A stretch of DNA of 64,000 nucleotides, taken from NCBI RefSeq assembly GCF_023062595.1, contig NZ_JALLAN010000008.1:166664-230663 (forward strand), written 5' to 3'. Position numbers and translations under genes: made by a program. The notes beneath the pieces were generated by a model. That model ran no database searches, had not been told where the DNA came from, and was given only the letters and a program-made list of their open reading frames with translations. Within the stretch, counting starts at the first letter, position 1; each line of letters opens with the position of its first letter. Positions 9,159 to 17,463 of the stretch are shown one piece after another. The DNA is from Arthrobacter rhizosphaerae (lineage in GTDB: Bacteria; Actinomycetota; Actinomycetes; Actinomycetales; Micrococcaceae).

Positions 9159-9704
9159 GTGAAGGGTATGGGAAAGCTGAAACCAACAGGCCTTGCACTA
9201 TTGGCAGCCGCAACACTGCTCACTACGGCAGCATGCACTCCCACGGCTCCAGGTAATGGCTCGTCTCCCGAGCCCTCCGCCTCGAACCAAAGCGCTACGG
9301 GATCAGCCACTGCAACAGCATCCGCTCCTACCTCCCCGGATCCGTCCGCTTCACCCTCACCCTCGGCAACGGTCGGAGCTCTTGTGGAGGGCTTTCCCTC
9401 AAAACTGCTGCCGCTGATGCCTGGAGCAAAAGTGGTTTCGAGCAGTTTTGATAAGACGGGCACCCCTGCGACTGCGGCCATAGTCGGCAGTGTTGGCGCC
9501 CCGGCCGCTGATGTCCTAACCTTCTACACGAAGGAGTTGGAAGCGCAGGGCTTCAAAGCCGTCCCTGGGGAGTCGGTAGAAACAGTAACTTCCAAAGACT
9601 TCCTCAGAGGTGAGAACGAAACGATCAATGTGGCGGTGGTTCACAACGGAGGAGTATCTACCTTCACGATCGGCGCTAACGTCTCCCCTGAGTCCGCCAA
9701 GTGA
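9159..9704 (+). CDS. Probable secreted lipoprotein of unknown function
   Basis: 181 aa from GTG at 9159, with AAGGAG five bases upstream. A signal peptide (residues about 1-25) ends in LLTTAAC, a loose lipobox with Cys26 as the likely acylated residue. A Ser/Thr/Pro/Ala-rich linker (about 27-70) typical of surface lipoproteins follows. Then comes a compact domain of about 110 residues that I do not recognise, with a PxADVLTFYTKELEAQGF segment. Its stop overlaps the GTG of the polyprenyl synthase gene (GTGA), so the two are translationally coupled; that does not by itself show a shared function. Confidence 0.8.
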   Translation: MKGMGKLKPTGLALLAAATLLTTAACTPTAPGNGSSPEPSASNQSATGSATATASAPTSPDPSASPSPSATVGALVEGFPSKLLPLMPGAKVVSSSFDKTGTPATAAIVGSVGAPAADVLTFYTKELEAQGFKAVPGESVETVTSKDFLRGENETINVAVVHNGGVSTFTIGANVSPESAK

Positions 9705-10795
9705 CGACAGCTGAACAGCTGCGCCTGGAGCAAACGGCCTATGTCGCCGCCGTCGCCGGCAAGCTGAATGACTTCCTGACCTCGCGGCAAAACATCATGT
9801 CCACTATTTCCCAGGACATCGACCCGCTCATGGGCTCCATCGCGAACCTGGTGACGGGCGGCAAACGCCTGCGGGCGCTGATGTGCTATTGGGGTTGGCG
9901 TGGGGCCGGCGGAAATGCCTCGGCCTCAGAAGTTGTCACCGCCGGATCGGCCCTCGAGCTGTTCCAGGCCGCCGCCTTGATCCATGACGACATCATCGAC
10001 CGGTCCGATACCCGGCGAGGCGGACCCAGTGTCCACCGCCGCTTCACCCAACTGCACGCAGATCAGGGCTGGTCGCTGGACAGCGAACGCTTTGGACACG
10101 CTGCGGCCATTCTCACCGGCGATCTCTGCTTGTCCTTCAGCGAAGAGTCGTTTACAGACATCGGGGAACGTGCTGCCTCGGGAAGTCAGGCCCGGCTGAT
10201 CTTCAACCTGATGCGGGCTGAAGTTATGGCCGGTCAATACCTGGACATCCTGGAAGAAGTGGCGGGACCGGTGCGCGACCGTGCAGGCGCCGTGACCCGG
10301 GCTCAATCAATCATCAGGTTCAAATCCGCCAAGTACTCCACAGAACATCCGTTGGCCCTGGGTGGTGCTTTGGCGGGGGCCTCCGAGGAATTGCTCCGCG
10401 GGTACTCGGCCTTCGCACTCCCGCTGGGAGAGGCATTTCAGTTACGCGATGACGTCCTGGGCGTTTTCGGGGATCCTGCGACTACAGGAAAACCGGCCGG
10501 AGACGATTTGAAGGAAGGCAAACGGACCGTGTTGGTCGCATTCGCCTTGGATCTCGCCACACCTCAGGAATCGGCCTTCATCGATTCATGCCTTGGCCGG
10601 CCCGACCTTACTGATGAAGACATTGCGGAGATCCGGCGCATCATTGTGGATTGCGGGGCATTGCAGGCAACCGAAGTGCTTATTGACGAGTTTGGGTCCG
10701 CAGCCTTCGCGGCCTTGGATCTGCTCCCCTTGGAGGACCTACCCAAGACCGCATTGCGGAAACTCGCCGAAGCCACGGTCAGCCGGGCAGCCTGA
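9701..10795 (+). CDS. Trans-isoprenyl diphosphate synthase (polyprenyl synthetase, IdsA-like)
   Basis: Condenses isopentenyl diphosphate with allylic diphosphates to make longer isoprenoid chains (364 aa, usual length). The first aspartate-rich motif is HDDIID (Asp96-Asp100) followed by RRG. The second is RDDVLGVFGD (from Asp250), followed by the GDDLKEGKRT segment. GTG start at 9701 overlaps the upstream lipoprotein stop by 4 bp. In Mycobacterium the same neighbourhood (before Rv2175c and pknL) holds idsA2. Chain length and product (geranylgeranyl, menaquinone side chain or carotenoid precursor) cannot be read from sequence. Confidence 0.93.
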   Translation: MTTAEQLRLEQTAYVAAVAGKLNDFLTSRQNIMSTISQDIDPLMGSIANLVTGGKRLRALMCYWGWRGAGGNASASEVVTAGSALELFQAAALIHDDIIDRSDTRRGGPSVHRRFTQLHADQGWSLDSERFGHAAAILTGDLCLSFSEESFTDIGERAASGSQARLIFNLMRAEVMAGQYLDILEEVAGPVRDRAGAVTRAQSIIRFKSAKYSTEHPLALGGALAGASEELLRGYSAFALPLGEAFQLRDDVLGVFGDPATTGKPAGDDLKEGKRTVLVAFALDLATPQESAFIDSCLGRPDLTDEDIAEIRRIIVDCGALQATEVLIDEFGSAAFAALDLLPLEDLPKTALRKLAEATVSRAA

Positions 10796-10833
10796 GTCGG
10801 ATTACACCCAGGCCGCTCCGGCCTCGAGGGCAG

Positions 10834-11187
10834 TTACCAGGCCATCGTCTGGGCCCTGCGGCGGATCTCCGTCTTACGGCCTTCGCGCAGCGCGTCAATC
10901 GGCCTGCCACGAAGGGATTCGTCGGGGGTGAACAACCAGGTAATAAGCTCTTCGTCTGAATATCCGGCATCAGACAAAACGAGGATAGTTCCCTTCAGGC
11001 TTTCAACGGCGTGGCCATCCTGAATAAATGCGGCAGGAACAGAGCGGATTCGCCGATCCCCCACTCTTAGGGCGGCCAATGCTTTTTCATCGAGCAGGCC
11101 ATGCACTTTGGTAATTGACACATCAAGCAGCTGCGCCACATCGGGCAAGGGCAGCCATTCGCCTACGAGGCTTTCTACATTACTCAC
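10834..11187 (-). CDS. Rv2175c-type winged helix DNA-binding protein
   Basis: 117 aa from GTG at 11187. It has an N-terminal helix-turn-helix (LPDVAQLLDVSITKVHGLL, about residues 13-31) and a C-terminus RRRAQTMAW. Both match the Rv2175c family, whose M. tuberculosis member is a DNA-binding substrate of kinase PknL. Here a PknL-like kinase gene lies 1.7 kb away in the same block, which supports the link. The mycobacterial protein has a longer N-terminal tail carrying the phosphorylated Thr; this protein starts almost at the helix-turn-helix and has no Thr there. Convergent with the polyprenyl synthase gene, 38 bp apart. Confidence 0.82.
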   Translation of the reverse strand: MSNVESLVGEWLPLPDVAQLLDVSITKVHGLLDEKALAALRVGDRRIRSVPAAFIQDGHAVESLKGTILVLSDAGYSDEELITWLFTPDESLRGRPIDALREGRKTEIRRRAQTMAW

Positions 11188-11347
11188 GGATCAAGGTTGC
11201 CATGGCAGGCGGCACTGCGCCTAGTCAGGTAGCACCTGACGTGGACTGACGTGTACCGATGGCGCGGCTTTTCCCGGCGACACTCCCGGAATTCCCCACT
11301 AAACGAATTTCCTTCAATTCTTGTGCTAATTGACAATTCGTGAGAGA

Positions 11348-11425
11348 TTCACATTGATCACATTAGTAACAGCACTATCATTAGTCACAGAAGTATCACA
11401 GGTAACACAGGCCTAGCAGTATAAA
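11348..11425 (+). promoter_or_regulatory. Candidate MtrA-type operator array and promoter of the LysM/SLT gene
   Basis: From 11348 to 11409 the sequence divides into seven consecutive 9-nt units: TTCACATTG, ATCACATTA, GTAACAGCA, CTATCATTA, GTCACAGAA, GTATCACAG, GTAACACAG. Four match or nearly match GTNACA in register. MtrA of actinobacteria recognises direct repeats of a 9-mer of the GTCACAgcg/GTAAC type and controls cell-wall hydrolase genes. TATAAA at 11420-11425 could be the -10 box, leaving a short leader with AGAGGA before ATG 11449. No good -35 is visible, as expected for an activator-dependent promoter. The rest of the gap 11188-11447 is AT-rich without other features. Confidence 0.55.
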
Positions 11426-11448
11426 AGCCGCCTAGAAGAGGATTTCCC

Positions 11449-12825
11449 ATGACGACGTCTCCATCGCCAAAGCAGCAGCCAAGGACGAGCTTCCCGGTGC
11501 TTGCCGCTACCACGGCTGCCCTGCCTGCCGTCGTCCTTTCTTCTTTGGCACTCGCCCAACCAGCCGCTGCAGAATCCCGGCCCAAAGCGATTCCCGCTAC
11601 TCTGGCCGCGGCAATGCAAGCGCAAGCTGTCGCCGCCCAGGAAAAGGCGTTGGCATCGAGGGCCGGCACCATTCCCGCTGCGGCCGTTTCGACTACTGTT
11701 CCCGCTGCGTTCCGCCCGGCCCAGCAAGAGGCTCCTGCCGAATATACGGTGGCAAGGGGTGACACGATCAGTGCAATTGCCGGTCGGTACAACCTGAACA
11801 CGTTCGCCGTTCTTGCATTGAACAATCTGCAGCCGAATACCATCATTTATCCCGGGCAGAAGATCAAGCTCAACGGCACTGCTTCCCCTGCACCCACACC
11901 CAAAGCACCCGCTCCCGCCCCTGCCCCGGGCACGGCGGGCGGAAGTGTTTATGGTGTAAAGTCCGGCGACACCCTCAGCGCCATCGCGGCGAAACACGGG
12001 GTAAGGCTGTCCGATCTCATCTCCTGGAACGGGCTCAGCATGACTTCGATCATCTATCCGGGCCAGAAGGTTAAAGTGGGGGCCGGCACTCCCGCACCTG
12101 CGCCGGCAACCCCGGCTCCCGCACCTGCTCCCGCTCCGGCAGCACCTTCCAGCCCGGGTTCCTATACCGTCAAAGCGGGCGACACGTTGTCGGCCATTGC
12201 TGCCAAGCACGGCGTGAAGCTTTCGGACATTCTTTCGGCAAACAAACTGACAATGAGCAGTGTCATCTATCCCGGCAACAAACTGGCGATTCCGGGGGCG
12301 GCCGTGCAGCCGGCGGGGAACGTCACACCCGTGACCCCCTTGGTCCCCAGCACCTTCCTCGGATTCACCTATCCGCCTGCCGTGGTCAGTTCCGCCAATG
12401 AGAACAAGGCTCTCCTGAACGCGTCTCCCGTGCCGTCGAGGGAGCAGATGCGCTCGATCGTTGCTGATACTGCCCGCCGGATGGGCGTGGATCCCTCGTT
12501 GGCTCTCGCCTTCGCCCACCAGGAGTCAGGATTCGACCAGCGGGCAGTCTCACCGGCCAACGCCATCGGAACCATGCAGGTCATACCGTCGTCGGGGCAG
12601 TGGGCGTCGGATCTGGTGGGTAGAAAGCTCAACCTGCTGGATCCCTATGACAATGCGACAGCCGGTGTGGCAATCATCCGCCAGCTGATAAAGACCAGCA
12701 AAGACCTCGACCATGCCATCGCGGGCTACTACCAGGGTCAGTACTCCGTCAGTAAGAACGGAATGTACGAGGACACCAAGAGCTACGTCGCCTCCATCAA
12801 AGCTCATCAGAAGAACTTCTCCTAG
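11449..12825 (+). CDS. Secreted triple-LysM lytic transglycosylase (SLT domain)
   Basis: Extracellular peptidoglycan-cleaving enzyme (458 aa). A signal peptide (about 1-40, with A-x-A before ES) is followed by three LysM carbohydrate-binding repeats at about 98-141, 167-210 and 238-281. Each has the GDT(I/L)SAIA signature, and they are joined by Pro/Ala linkers. A lytic transglycosylase-like domain covers about 334-458 with catalytic Glu359 in AHQESGF and the NAIGTMQVIP segment. It is inserted between the Rv2175c-like gene and the PASTA kinase, a fitting neighbour since PASTA domains sense peptidoglycan fragments. Expression is probably controlled through the repeat array upstream. Confidence 0.92.
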   Translation: MTTSPSPKQQPRTSFPVLAATTAALPAVVLSSLALAQPAAAESRPKAIPATLAAAMQAQAVAAQEKALASRAGTIPAAAVSTTVPAAFRPAQQEAPAEYTVARGDTISAIAGRYNLNTFAVLALNNLQPNTIIYPGQKIKLNGTASPAPTPKAPAPAPAPGTAGGSVYGVKSGDTLSAIAAKHGVRLSDLISWNGLSMTSIIYPGQKVKVGAGTPAPAPATPAPAPAPAPAAPSSPGSYTVKAGDTLSAIAAKHGVKLSDILSANKLTMSSVIYPGNKLAIPGAAVQPAGNVTPVTPLVPSTFLGFTYPPAVVSSANENKALLNASPVPSREQMRSIVADTARRMGVDPSLALAFAHQESGFDQRAVSPANAIGTMQVIPSSGQWASDLVGRKLNLLDPYDNATAGVAIIRQLIKTSKDLDHAIAGYYQGQYSVSKNGMYEDTKSYVASIKAHQKNFS

Positions 12826-12864
12826 TTCCTCCAGGGTTTGATCAGCCCTGGGCACTTCAGATGG

Positions 12865-12900
12865 AAAGGGGTCCGGGTCGCATGTCGATTCGGCCCCTTT
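12865..12900 (+). terminator. Terminator hairpin after the LysM/SLT gene
   Basis: AAAGGGG (12865-12871) pairs with CCCCTTT (12894-12900), extended inward by CCG/CGG past one unpaired base. It lies 40 bp after the stop and directly before the kinase promoter. The tail after the stem is short (CTTCG). Confidence 0.55.
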
Positions 12901-12912
12901 CTTCGCACCAAT

Positions 12913-12925
12913 TAGGATCGTAGGG
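12913..12925 (+). promoter_or_regulatory. -10 box of a probable leaderless kinase mRNA
   Basis: TAGGAT (12913-12918) is separated by exactly six bases from GTG 12925, which places the transcription start on the start codon. No Shine-Dalgarno sequence precedes this GTG. The same spacing recurs at other genes of the window. Confidence 0.55.
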
Positions 12926-14997
12926 TGCAAGAACATGGGTCGGGCAATCTCGTAGGAACGCTGGTGGACAATCGCTACCGCGTGAAGTCCCGGCTGGCGC
13001 GCGGCGGAATGTCCACGGTTTACGTGGCCACCGACCAGAGGCTGGAGCGGGACGTAGCCCTTAAAGTGCTGCACCCGCACTTCGTCAGTGACGACACTTT
13101 TCTTGACAGGCTCGCGCGTGAAGCCAAGGCAGCTGCAAAACTGTCCCATCCTCATGTAGTCGGCGTTCTTGATCAAGGCACCGACGGCCAGACAGCCTAC
13201 CTGGTGATGGAATACATCAAGGGCCATACCCTGCGTGACGTCCTCAACGAAAAGGGCGCACTCTCCCCACGGCTGGCTTTGGCACTGATCGATCCGGTAG
13301 CGGAAGGACTGGCCGCCGCCCACTCGGCAGGCTTGATCCACCGCGACATCAAGCCGGAAAACGTTCTGATTGCCGACGACGGCCGTATCAAGGTCGGTGA
13401 TTTCGGACTCGCGCGGGCCGTCACGACGTCGACCAGCACCGGAACCCTTATCGGCACCGTCGCCTACCTCTCCCCCGAGCTGGTGTTGGGCAAGCCTGCC
13501 GATGCCCGCAGCGACATCTATTCTGTCGGAATCATGCTCTACGAAATGCTCACCGGCAAGCAGCCGTTCGAGGGCGATGTTCCCATCCAGGTGGCCTACC
13601 AGCATGTCCACGGGACAGTTGAGCCGCCATCAGTCCAAGTTCCCGGCCTGGCATCGGAAGTGGATGAGCTTGTCCAGTGGTGCACCGCAAGCGACCCGGA
13701 GAACCGGCCAGTGGACGGAAATGCCCTGCTGTCCGAGTTGCGGCACATCCGGACCAATTTGAGTGACGCTGAACTGGATCTCCAGCCGCCGGCGGCACAC
13801 AAGGAGAACCCCTCCGCCGCATCAGCAGTGAAGGAACCAGGGCCCCGGCAAGAAGCGACGGAAGTGGTAATCGGGGCCGCTGAGCCGACCGAAATTATCG
13901 CCCGCACGAACAATCCCACCAGTGTGCTTCCGGCCAATATCGCGCGTACTGCTTCGTTCCAGGCGCCCGGGGGCGCCGGGTTGACTGATGAGTCCGGACT
14001 TCCCCTACAGCCGCTGAGCAAGCGTGAGCAAAGGAAGCTGGAACGCAACGATGAGCGTGCCCGCAACCGCGCCGCAGCCACTCCCGTCCGCAGCTTGCGG
14101 GAAGGGGATCCGCGACGCCGCGGGGCGTTGTGGATCGTGGTTCTGGTCATTGCTGCTTTGCTCGCCACTGGCGCCGGGTGGTTCTTCGGCATGGGCCCAG
14201 GTTCGCCTGGCACCATTCCGGAACTAGCCAACAAGACGGTGGCGGAGGCGCAGCAGTTGCTTGGCGCTGCAGGTTTTCAATCGAACACCAAGGACGTGTT
14301 CGACGACGACGTCCCTTCCGGATTGGTGGTTGGATCTGATCCCGAAGCGGGGAAGGAGATCCGCAAATTTCAGCCTGTTGCCCTGTTCGTCTCCAAAGGA
14401 CCCCAACTGTTCCCCCTTGCGGAGATGACCGGAAAGTCACTGGACCAGGCAAAGTCAGCCCTCAACGAGGCCGAGATGGCCTTGGGCCCTATCACCGAGA
14501 AGTTTGACGAGACCGCCCCGGCAGGAATCGTCCTGGCGCAGGACCCTGCCGCCGGAACTGCCGTAAGAAGGGGAACGCCTGTCAGTTTCACCGTTTCCAA
14601 GGGGCCCCAGCCCATCCCAGTGCCCGATGTACGGGGGAAATCGCAGGACGACGCCGTGAAGACCCTCGAGGCAGCTGGTCTGAAGGCGGTTATTGCGCCT
14701 GAGACAGTGAACGACAGAAGCGTACCCAAGGGAGCCGTAGCGGCTCAGACACCGGCCTCGGGAACTTTGACGAAGGGTCAGTCTGTAACGCTCACTGTTT
14801 CTAAGGGACCGAAGCTTGTGCAAGTGCCAAGTTTCATCGGCAAGCAGGCCGATGTCGCTCGTGAAGCCCTCAGGAAGCTGGGCTTCGAGGTCCGGATCAA
14901 CAACGTCCTCGGCGGTTTTTTTGGCACCGTGAGAGATCAGGACCCGGTCAACACTGAAGTTCCCGAGGGCTCTGTGGTGACACTTACCGTGGTCTAG
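12925..14997 (+). CDS. pknL: PASTA-domain Ser/Thr protein kinase (PknL/PknB type)
   Basis: Membrane Ser/Thr kinase (690 aa). The kinase domain (about 18-275) has the Gly-rich loop ARGGMSTVY, Lys47 in VALKVL, HRDIKPEN with catalytic Asp141, DFG at Asp159, and SPE in place of APE. A low-complexity juxtamembrane region and a basic stretch lead to one membrane span (about 402-424). Four extracellular PASTA repeats follow, beginning near TIPELANK, LFPLAEM, PIPVPDVRGK and LVQVPSFIGK. PASTA domains bind muropeptides or lipid II. I use pknL because of the neighbours: Rv2175c-like gene on one side, class II DAHP synthase on the other, as in M. tuberculosis. Mycobacterial PknL itself lacks PASTA repeats, so the domain layout is nearer PknB. 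Confidence 0.93.
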   Translation: MQEHGSGNLVGTLVDNRYRVKSRLARGGMSTVYVATDQRLERDVALKVLHPHFVSDDTFLDRLAREAKAAAKLSHPHVVGVLDQGTDGQTAYLVMEYIKGHTLRDVLNEKGALSPRLALALIDPVAEGLAAAHSAGLIHRDIKPENVLIADDGRIKVGDFGLARAVTTSTSTGTLIGTVAYLSPELVLGKPADARSDIYSVGIMLYEMLTGKQPFEGDVPIQVAYQHVHGTVEPPSVQVPGLASEVDELVQWCTASDPENRPVDGNALLSELRHIRTNLSDAELDLQPPAAHKENPSAASAVKEPGPRQEATEVVIGAAEPTEIIARTNNPTSVLPANIARTASFQAPGGAGLTDESGLPLQPLSKREQRKLERNDERARNRAAATPVRSLREGDPRRRGALWIVVLVIAALLATGAGWFFGMGPGSPGTIPELANKTVAEAQQLLGAAGFQSNTKDVFDDDVPSGLVVGSDPEAGKEIRKFQPVALFVSKGPQLFPLAEMTGKSLDQAKSALNEAEMALGPITEKFDETAPAGIVLAQDPAAGTAVRRGTPVSFTVSKGPQPIPVPDVRGKSQDDAVKTLEAAGLKAVIAPETVNDRSVPKGAVAAQTPASGTLTKGQSVTLTVSKGPKLVQVPSFIGKQADVAREALRKLGFEVRINNVLGGFFGTVRDQDPVNTEVPEGSVVTLTVV

Positions 14998-15018
14998 CCG
15001 CACGGGGCCATGCACTTG

Positions 15019-16470
15019 CTACCGCTTGGACAGTGAACCCGCCACAAGGAACGCCATCTCGAGGGACTGCATGTGGTTCAGACGGGGATCGCACACCGAC
15101 TCATAGCGGTCCAGGAAAGCTTCCTGATCAATGGGGTCCGCACCACCGAGGCACTCCGCGACGTCGTCGCCCGTCATTTCGACATGGAGGCCGCCGGGAA
15201 TGGTGCCGAGGCTGTGGTGAACCTCGAAGAATCCGCGGACCTCGTCAATAACGTCGTCGAAGTTGCGGGTCTTGTAGCCGTTGGGAGATGTGACTGTGTT
15301 CCCGTGCATGGGGTCGGTAACCCAAAGGACCTGGGCGCCGGAGGCAGTAACCTTCTCGACCACTGCAGGAAGCTTTTCGCGGATATTACCTGCGCCCATC
15401 CGGGTGATGAAGGTCAGCCTGCCAGGTTCGCGGTTCGGGTCCAGCTTGTCGATGAGCCTAAGGGCGTCATCACCGGAGGTGGACGGGCCAAGCTTCACAC
15501 CAATGGGGTTACGGACCCGCGACAGGAAGTCGATGTGGGCGTGATCGAGCTCGCGGGTGCGCTCACCGATCCAGAGGAAGTGAGCTGAAGTGTCGTACGG
15601 CAGGCCTGTCCTTGAATCGATGCGGGTCAACGCCCGTTCGTAGTCGAGGAGCAGCGCCTCATGGCTGGCGAAGAACTCCACCCGTTTGAGGGCCTCGAAG
15701 TCGGCACCGCACGAGGCCATGAACTGGATTGCCCGGTCGATGTCCCGCGCGAGGGACTCGTAGCGTGCGTGGGCCGGGTTCTCCGTGAATCCTTTGTTCC
15801 AGTGGTGAACCAGGCGGAGATCTGCAAACCCGCCCTGGGTAAAGGCACGGATCAGGTTCAGCGTCGAAGCAGACGTGTGATAGGCCTTGAGCATGCGGCT
15901 GGCATCGTGGCCGCGGGACTCAGGAGTGAAGTCATAACCGTTGACGATGTCTCCGCGGTAGGCCGGAAGCGTGACGCCGTCGCGCGTTTCATCATTGGAT
16001 GAACGGGGTTTGGCAAACTGGCCGGCCATGCGGCCCATTTTGATGACGGGAAGCGCAGCACCGTAAGTGAGCACCACAGCCATCTGAAGGATGGTTTTCA
16101 CCCGCGCGCTGATCTTGTCCGCCGTCGCCGCCTCGAAGGTCTCAGCGCAGTCGCCTCCCTGGAGGAGGAACGCCTTACCTTGGGCCGCGGCAGCCAGCCG
16201 CTCACGAAGGATGTCCACTTCACCGGCGAAAACCAGGGGTGGCAGCACTGACAGTTCCCCGACCGAGGCGTCGAACACCGCCTTGTCCTGCCAGCTGGGC
16301 TGCTGGGAAACCGGCAGGTTCCGCCAGTTGTCCAGTCCGGGGTAGTCAGCAGCACCGCTCTGGGCAGTGGCCGTCATTGCGCTCCCCGGCAATGATGCGC
16401 CGGAGAAAGCTGCGCCGGAAACAGTGGCTCCGGAAACAGGGGAAGCAGATTTTGAAGATAGCTCAGTCAC
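15019..16470 (-). CDS. aroG: Class II 3-deoxy-D-arabino-heptulosonate 7-phosphate synthase
   Basis: First enzyme of the shikimate pathway, joining phosphoenolpyruvate and erythrose 4-phosphate. GTG at 16470 gives 483 aa. TACTCT lies exactly six bases before it and no ribosome site is seen, so a leaderless mRNA is likely. A longer frame to 16512 exists but would overlap that promoter. Plant/actinobacterial class II motifs are clear: FLLQGGDCAETF, KPRSSNDETRDGV, PAYRGDIVNGYDF, GERTRELDHAH, and the C-terminal CDPRLNHMQSLEMAFLV. Convergent with the kinase gene, with only 21 bp between them. The same gene pair order occurs near pknL in M. tuberculosis. Confidence 0.95.
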   Translation of the reverse strand: MTELSSKSASPVSGATVSGAAFSGASLPGSAMTATAQSGAADYPGLDNWRNLPVSQQPSWQDKAVFDASVGELSVLPPLVFAGEVDILRERLAAAAQGKAFLLQGGDCAETFEAATADKISARVKTILQMAVVLTYGAALPVIKMGRMAGQFAKPRSSNDETRDGVTLPAYRGDIVNGYDFTPESRGHDASRMLKAYHTSASTLNLIRAFTQGGFADLRLVHHWNKGFTENPAHARYESLARDIDRAIQFMASCGADFEALKRVEFFASHEALLLDYERALTRIDSRTGLPYDTSAHFLWIGERTRELDHAHIDFLSRVRNPIGVKLGPSTSGDDALRLIDKLDPNREPGRLTFITRMGAGNIREKLPAVVEKVTASGAQVLWVTDPMHGNTVTSPNGYKTRNFDDVIDEVRGFFEVHHSLGTIPGGLHVEMTGDDVAECLGGADPIDQEAFLDRYESVCDPRLNHMQSLEMAFLVAGSLSKR

Positions 16471-16536
16471 ACTACAAGAGTAGTGGCCGCTGAACTGATC
16501 GGGGCACAACAAACGTCATTCGCACCGAGAGTACCG

Positions 16537-17352
16537 TCACACTTTTGCTTCGCCCGGTGCAGTGTCACCGGTGCCGTCGTCCTTGCCATCATGCATGCTG
16601 TCTGCTGTGCCGGCATCAGTGCTGTCCGGGGTGTTATCCGCTGTGCCGTCGTCGTCGCCCTTTTCCTTGGCCTTTGCGGCGAGCGCGAGCTTCACGGTGG
16701 CGGCGTACTCATCCACGTATTCCTGCCCCGAAAGCCTCATCAGCTCGTACATGATCTCGTCTGTGACTGAGCGCTGAATGAGCCGGTCTTCCTCCAGGCC
16801 GTAGTAGCGGCTGAAATCCAGCGGCTCCCCGAAGATCATGCCGATCCGGCGGATGTGCGGCATTCTCTTGCCTATCGGCTGCACTTTGTCAGTGCCGATC
16901 ATGGCAACGGGGATAACCGGAACCCGGGCCTGGAGCGCCAGCCTTGCGACACCAACCTTGCCGCGATACAGCTTCCCATCGGGGCTGCGGGTGCCTTCGG
17001 GATAGATCCCCAGGAGCCCGCCACGGGTGAGGACATCCATCCCTGCGTTGAGGGATAGTGCGGATGCTGCGCCGCCTGACCTGTCCATGGGCAACTGGTT
17101 GGTAAGCCGGAAAAACAATGCGGTGAGCTTTCCCTTCAGCCCGGTACCGGTAAAGTACTCCGATTTAGCAAGGAAGATCACCGGCCGCGGAACCATCAAC
17201 GGCATAAAGATAGAGTCGGAAAACGACAAATGGTTTGAAGCCAGAATGGCCGCGCCTTCGTGGGGAATGTTGTCCAGACCCTTCACCCAGGGACGGAACA
17301 GCAGCCTCAGAACCGGACCCAGAAAGATCCTCTTCATGATCCAATAGAACAC
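16537..17352 (-). CDS. 1-acyl-glycerol-3-phosphate acyltransferase (PlsC family)
   Basis: Transfers an acyl chain to lysophosphatidate in phospholipid synthesis (271 aa, GTG start with GGAGAGG upstream). The HX4D catalytic motif is NHLSFSD (His41, Asp46). The acceptor-phosphate motif YPEGTRSPDG lies near residue 119, and the IPVAMIGT block follows. After about residue 235 the protein ends in a charged Asp/Gly/Thr/Ala-rich tail that is not part of the fold. It follows aroG in reverse orientation order (upstream of it on the same strand) and is probably a separate unit. A second PlsC-family gene is at 35056-35772. Confidence 0.9.
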   Translation of the reverse strand: MFYWIMKRIFLGPVLRLLFRPWVKGLDNIPHEGAAILASNHLSFSDSIFMPLMVPRPVIFLAKSEYFTGTGLKGKLTALFFRLTNQLPMDRSGGAASALSLNAGMDVLTRGGLLGIYPEGTRSPDGKLYRGKVGVARLALQARVPVIPVAMIGTDKVQPIGKRMPHIRRIGMIFGEPLDFSRYYGLEEDRLIQRSVTDEIMYELMRLSGQEYVDEYAATVKLALAAKAKEKGDDDGTADNTPDSTDAGTADSMHDGKDDGTGDTAPGEAKV

Positions 17353-17463
17353 GTGTCGTACCTCTCCGGAGGGCAGCCGGCCAACCCTGCTCCGGGTGTG
17401 ACCGGGACTTCAGTGCAACCCTACTCTAGTGAGATTTATCCCCAACAGTGACACGATGGGCAC

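Noticed and set aside
11188..11448. Possible c-di-AMP riboswitch before the LysM/SLT gene
   Set aside because: Such switches occur before wall hydrolases in actinobacteria, but the conserved core and pairing are not visible, and the probable -10 box leaves a leader of under 30 nt.
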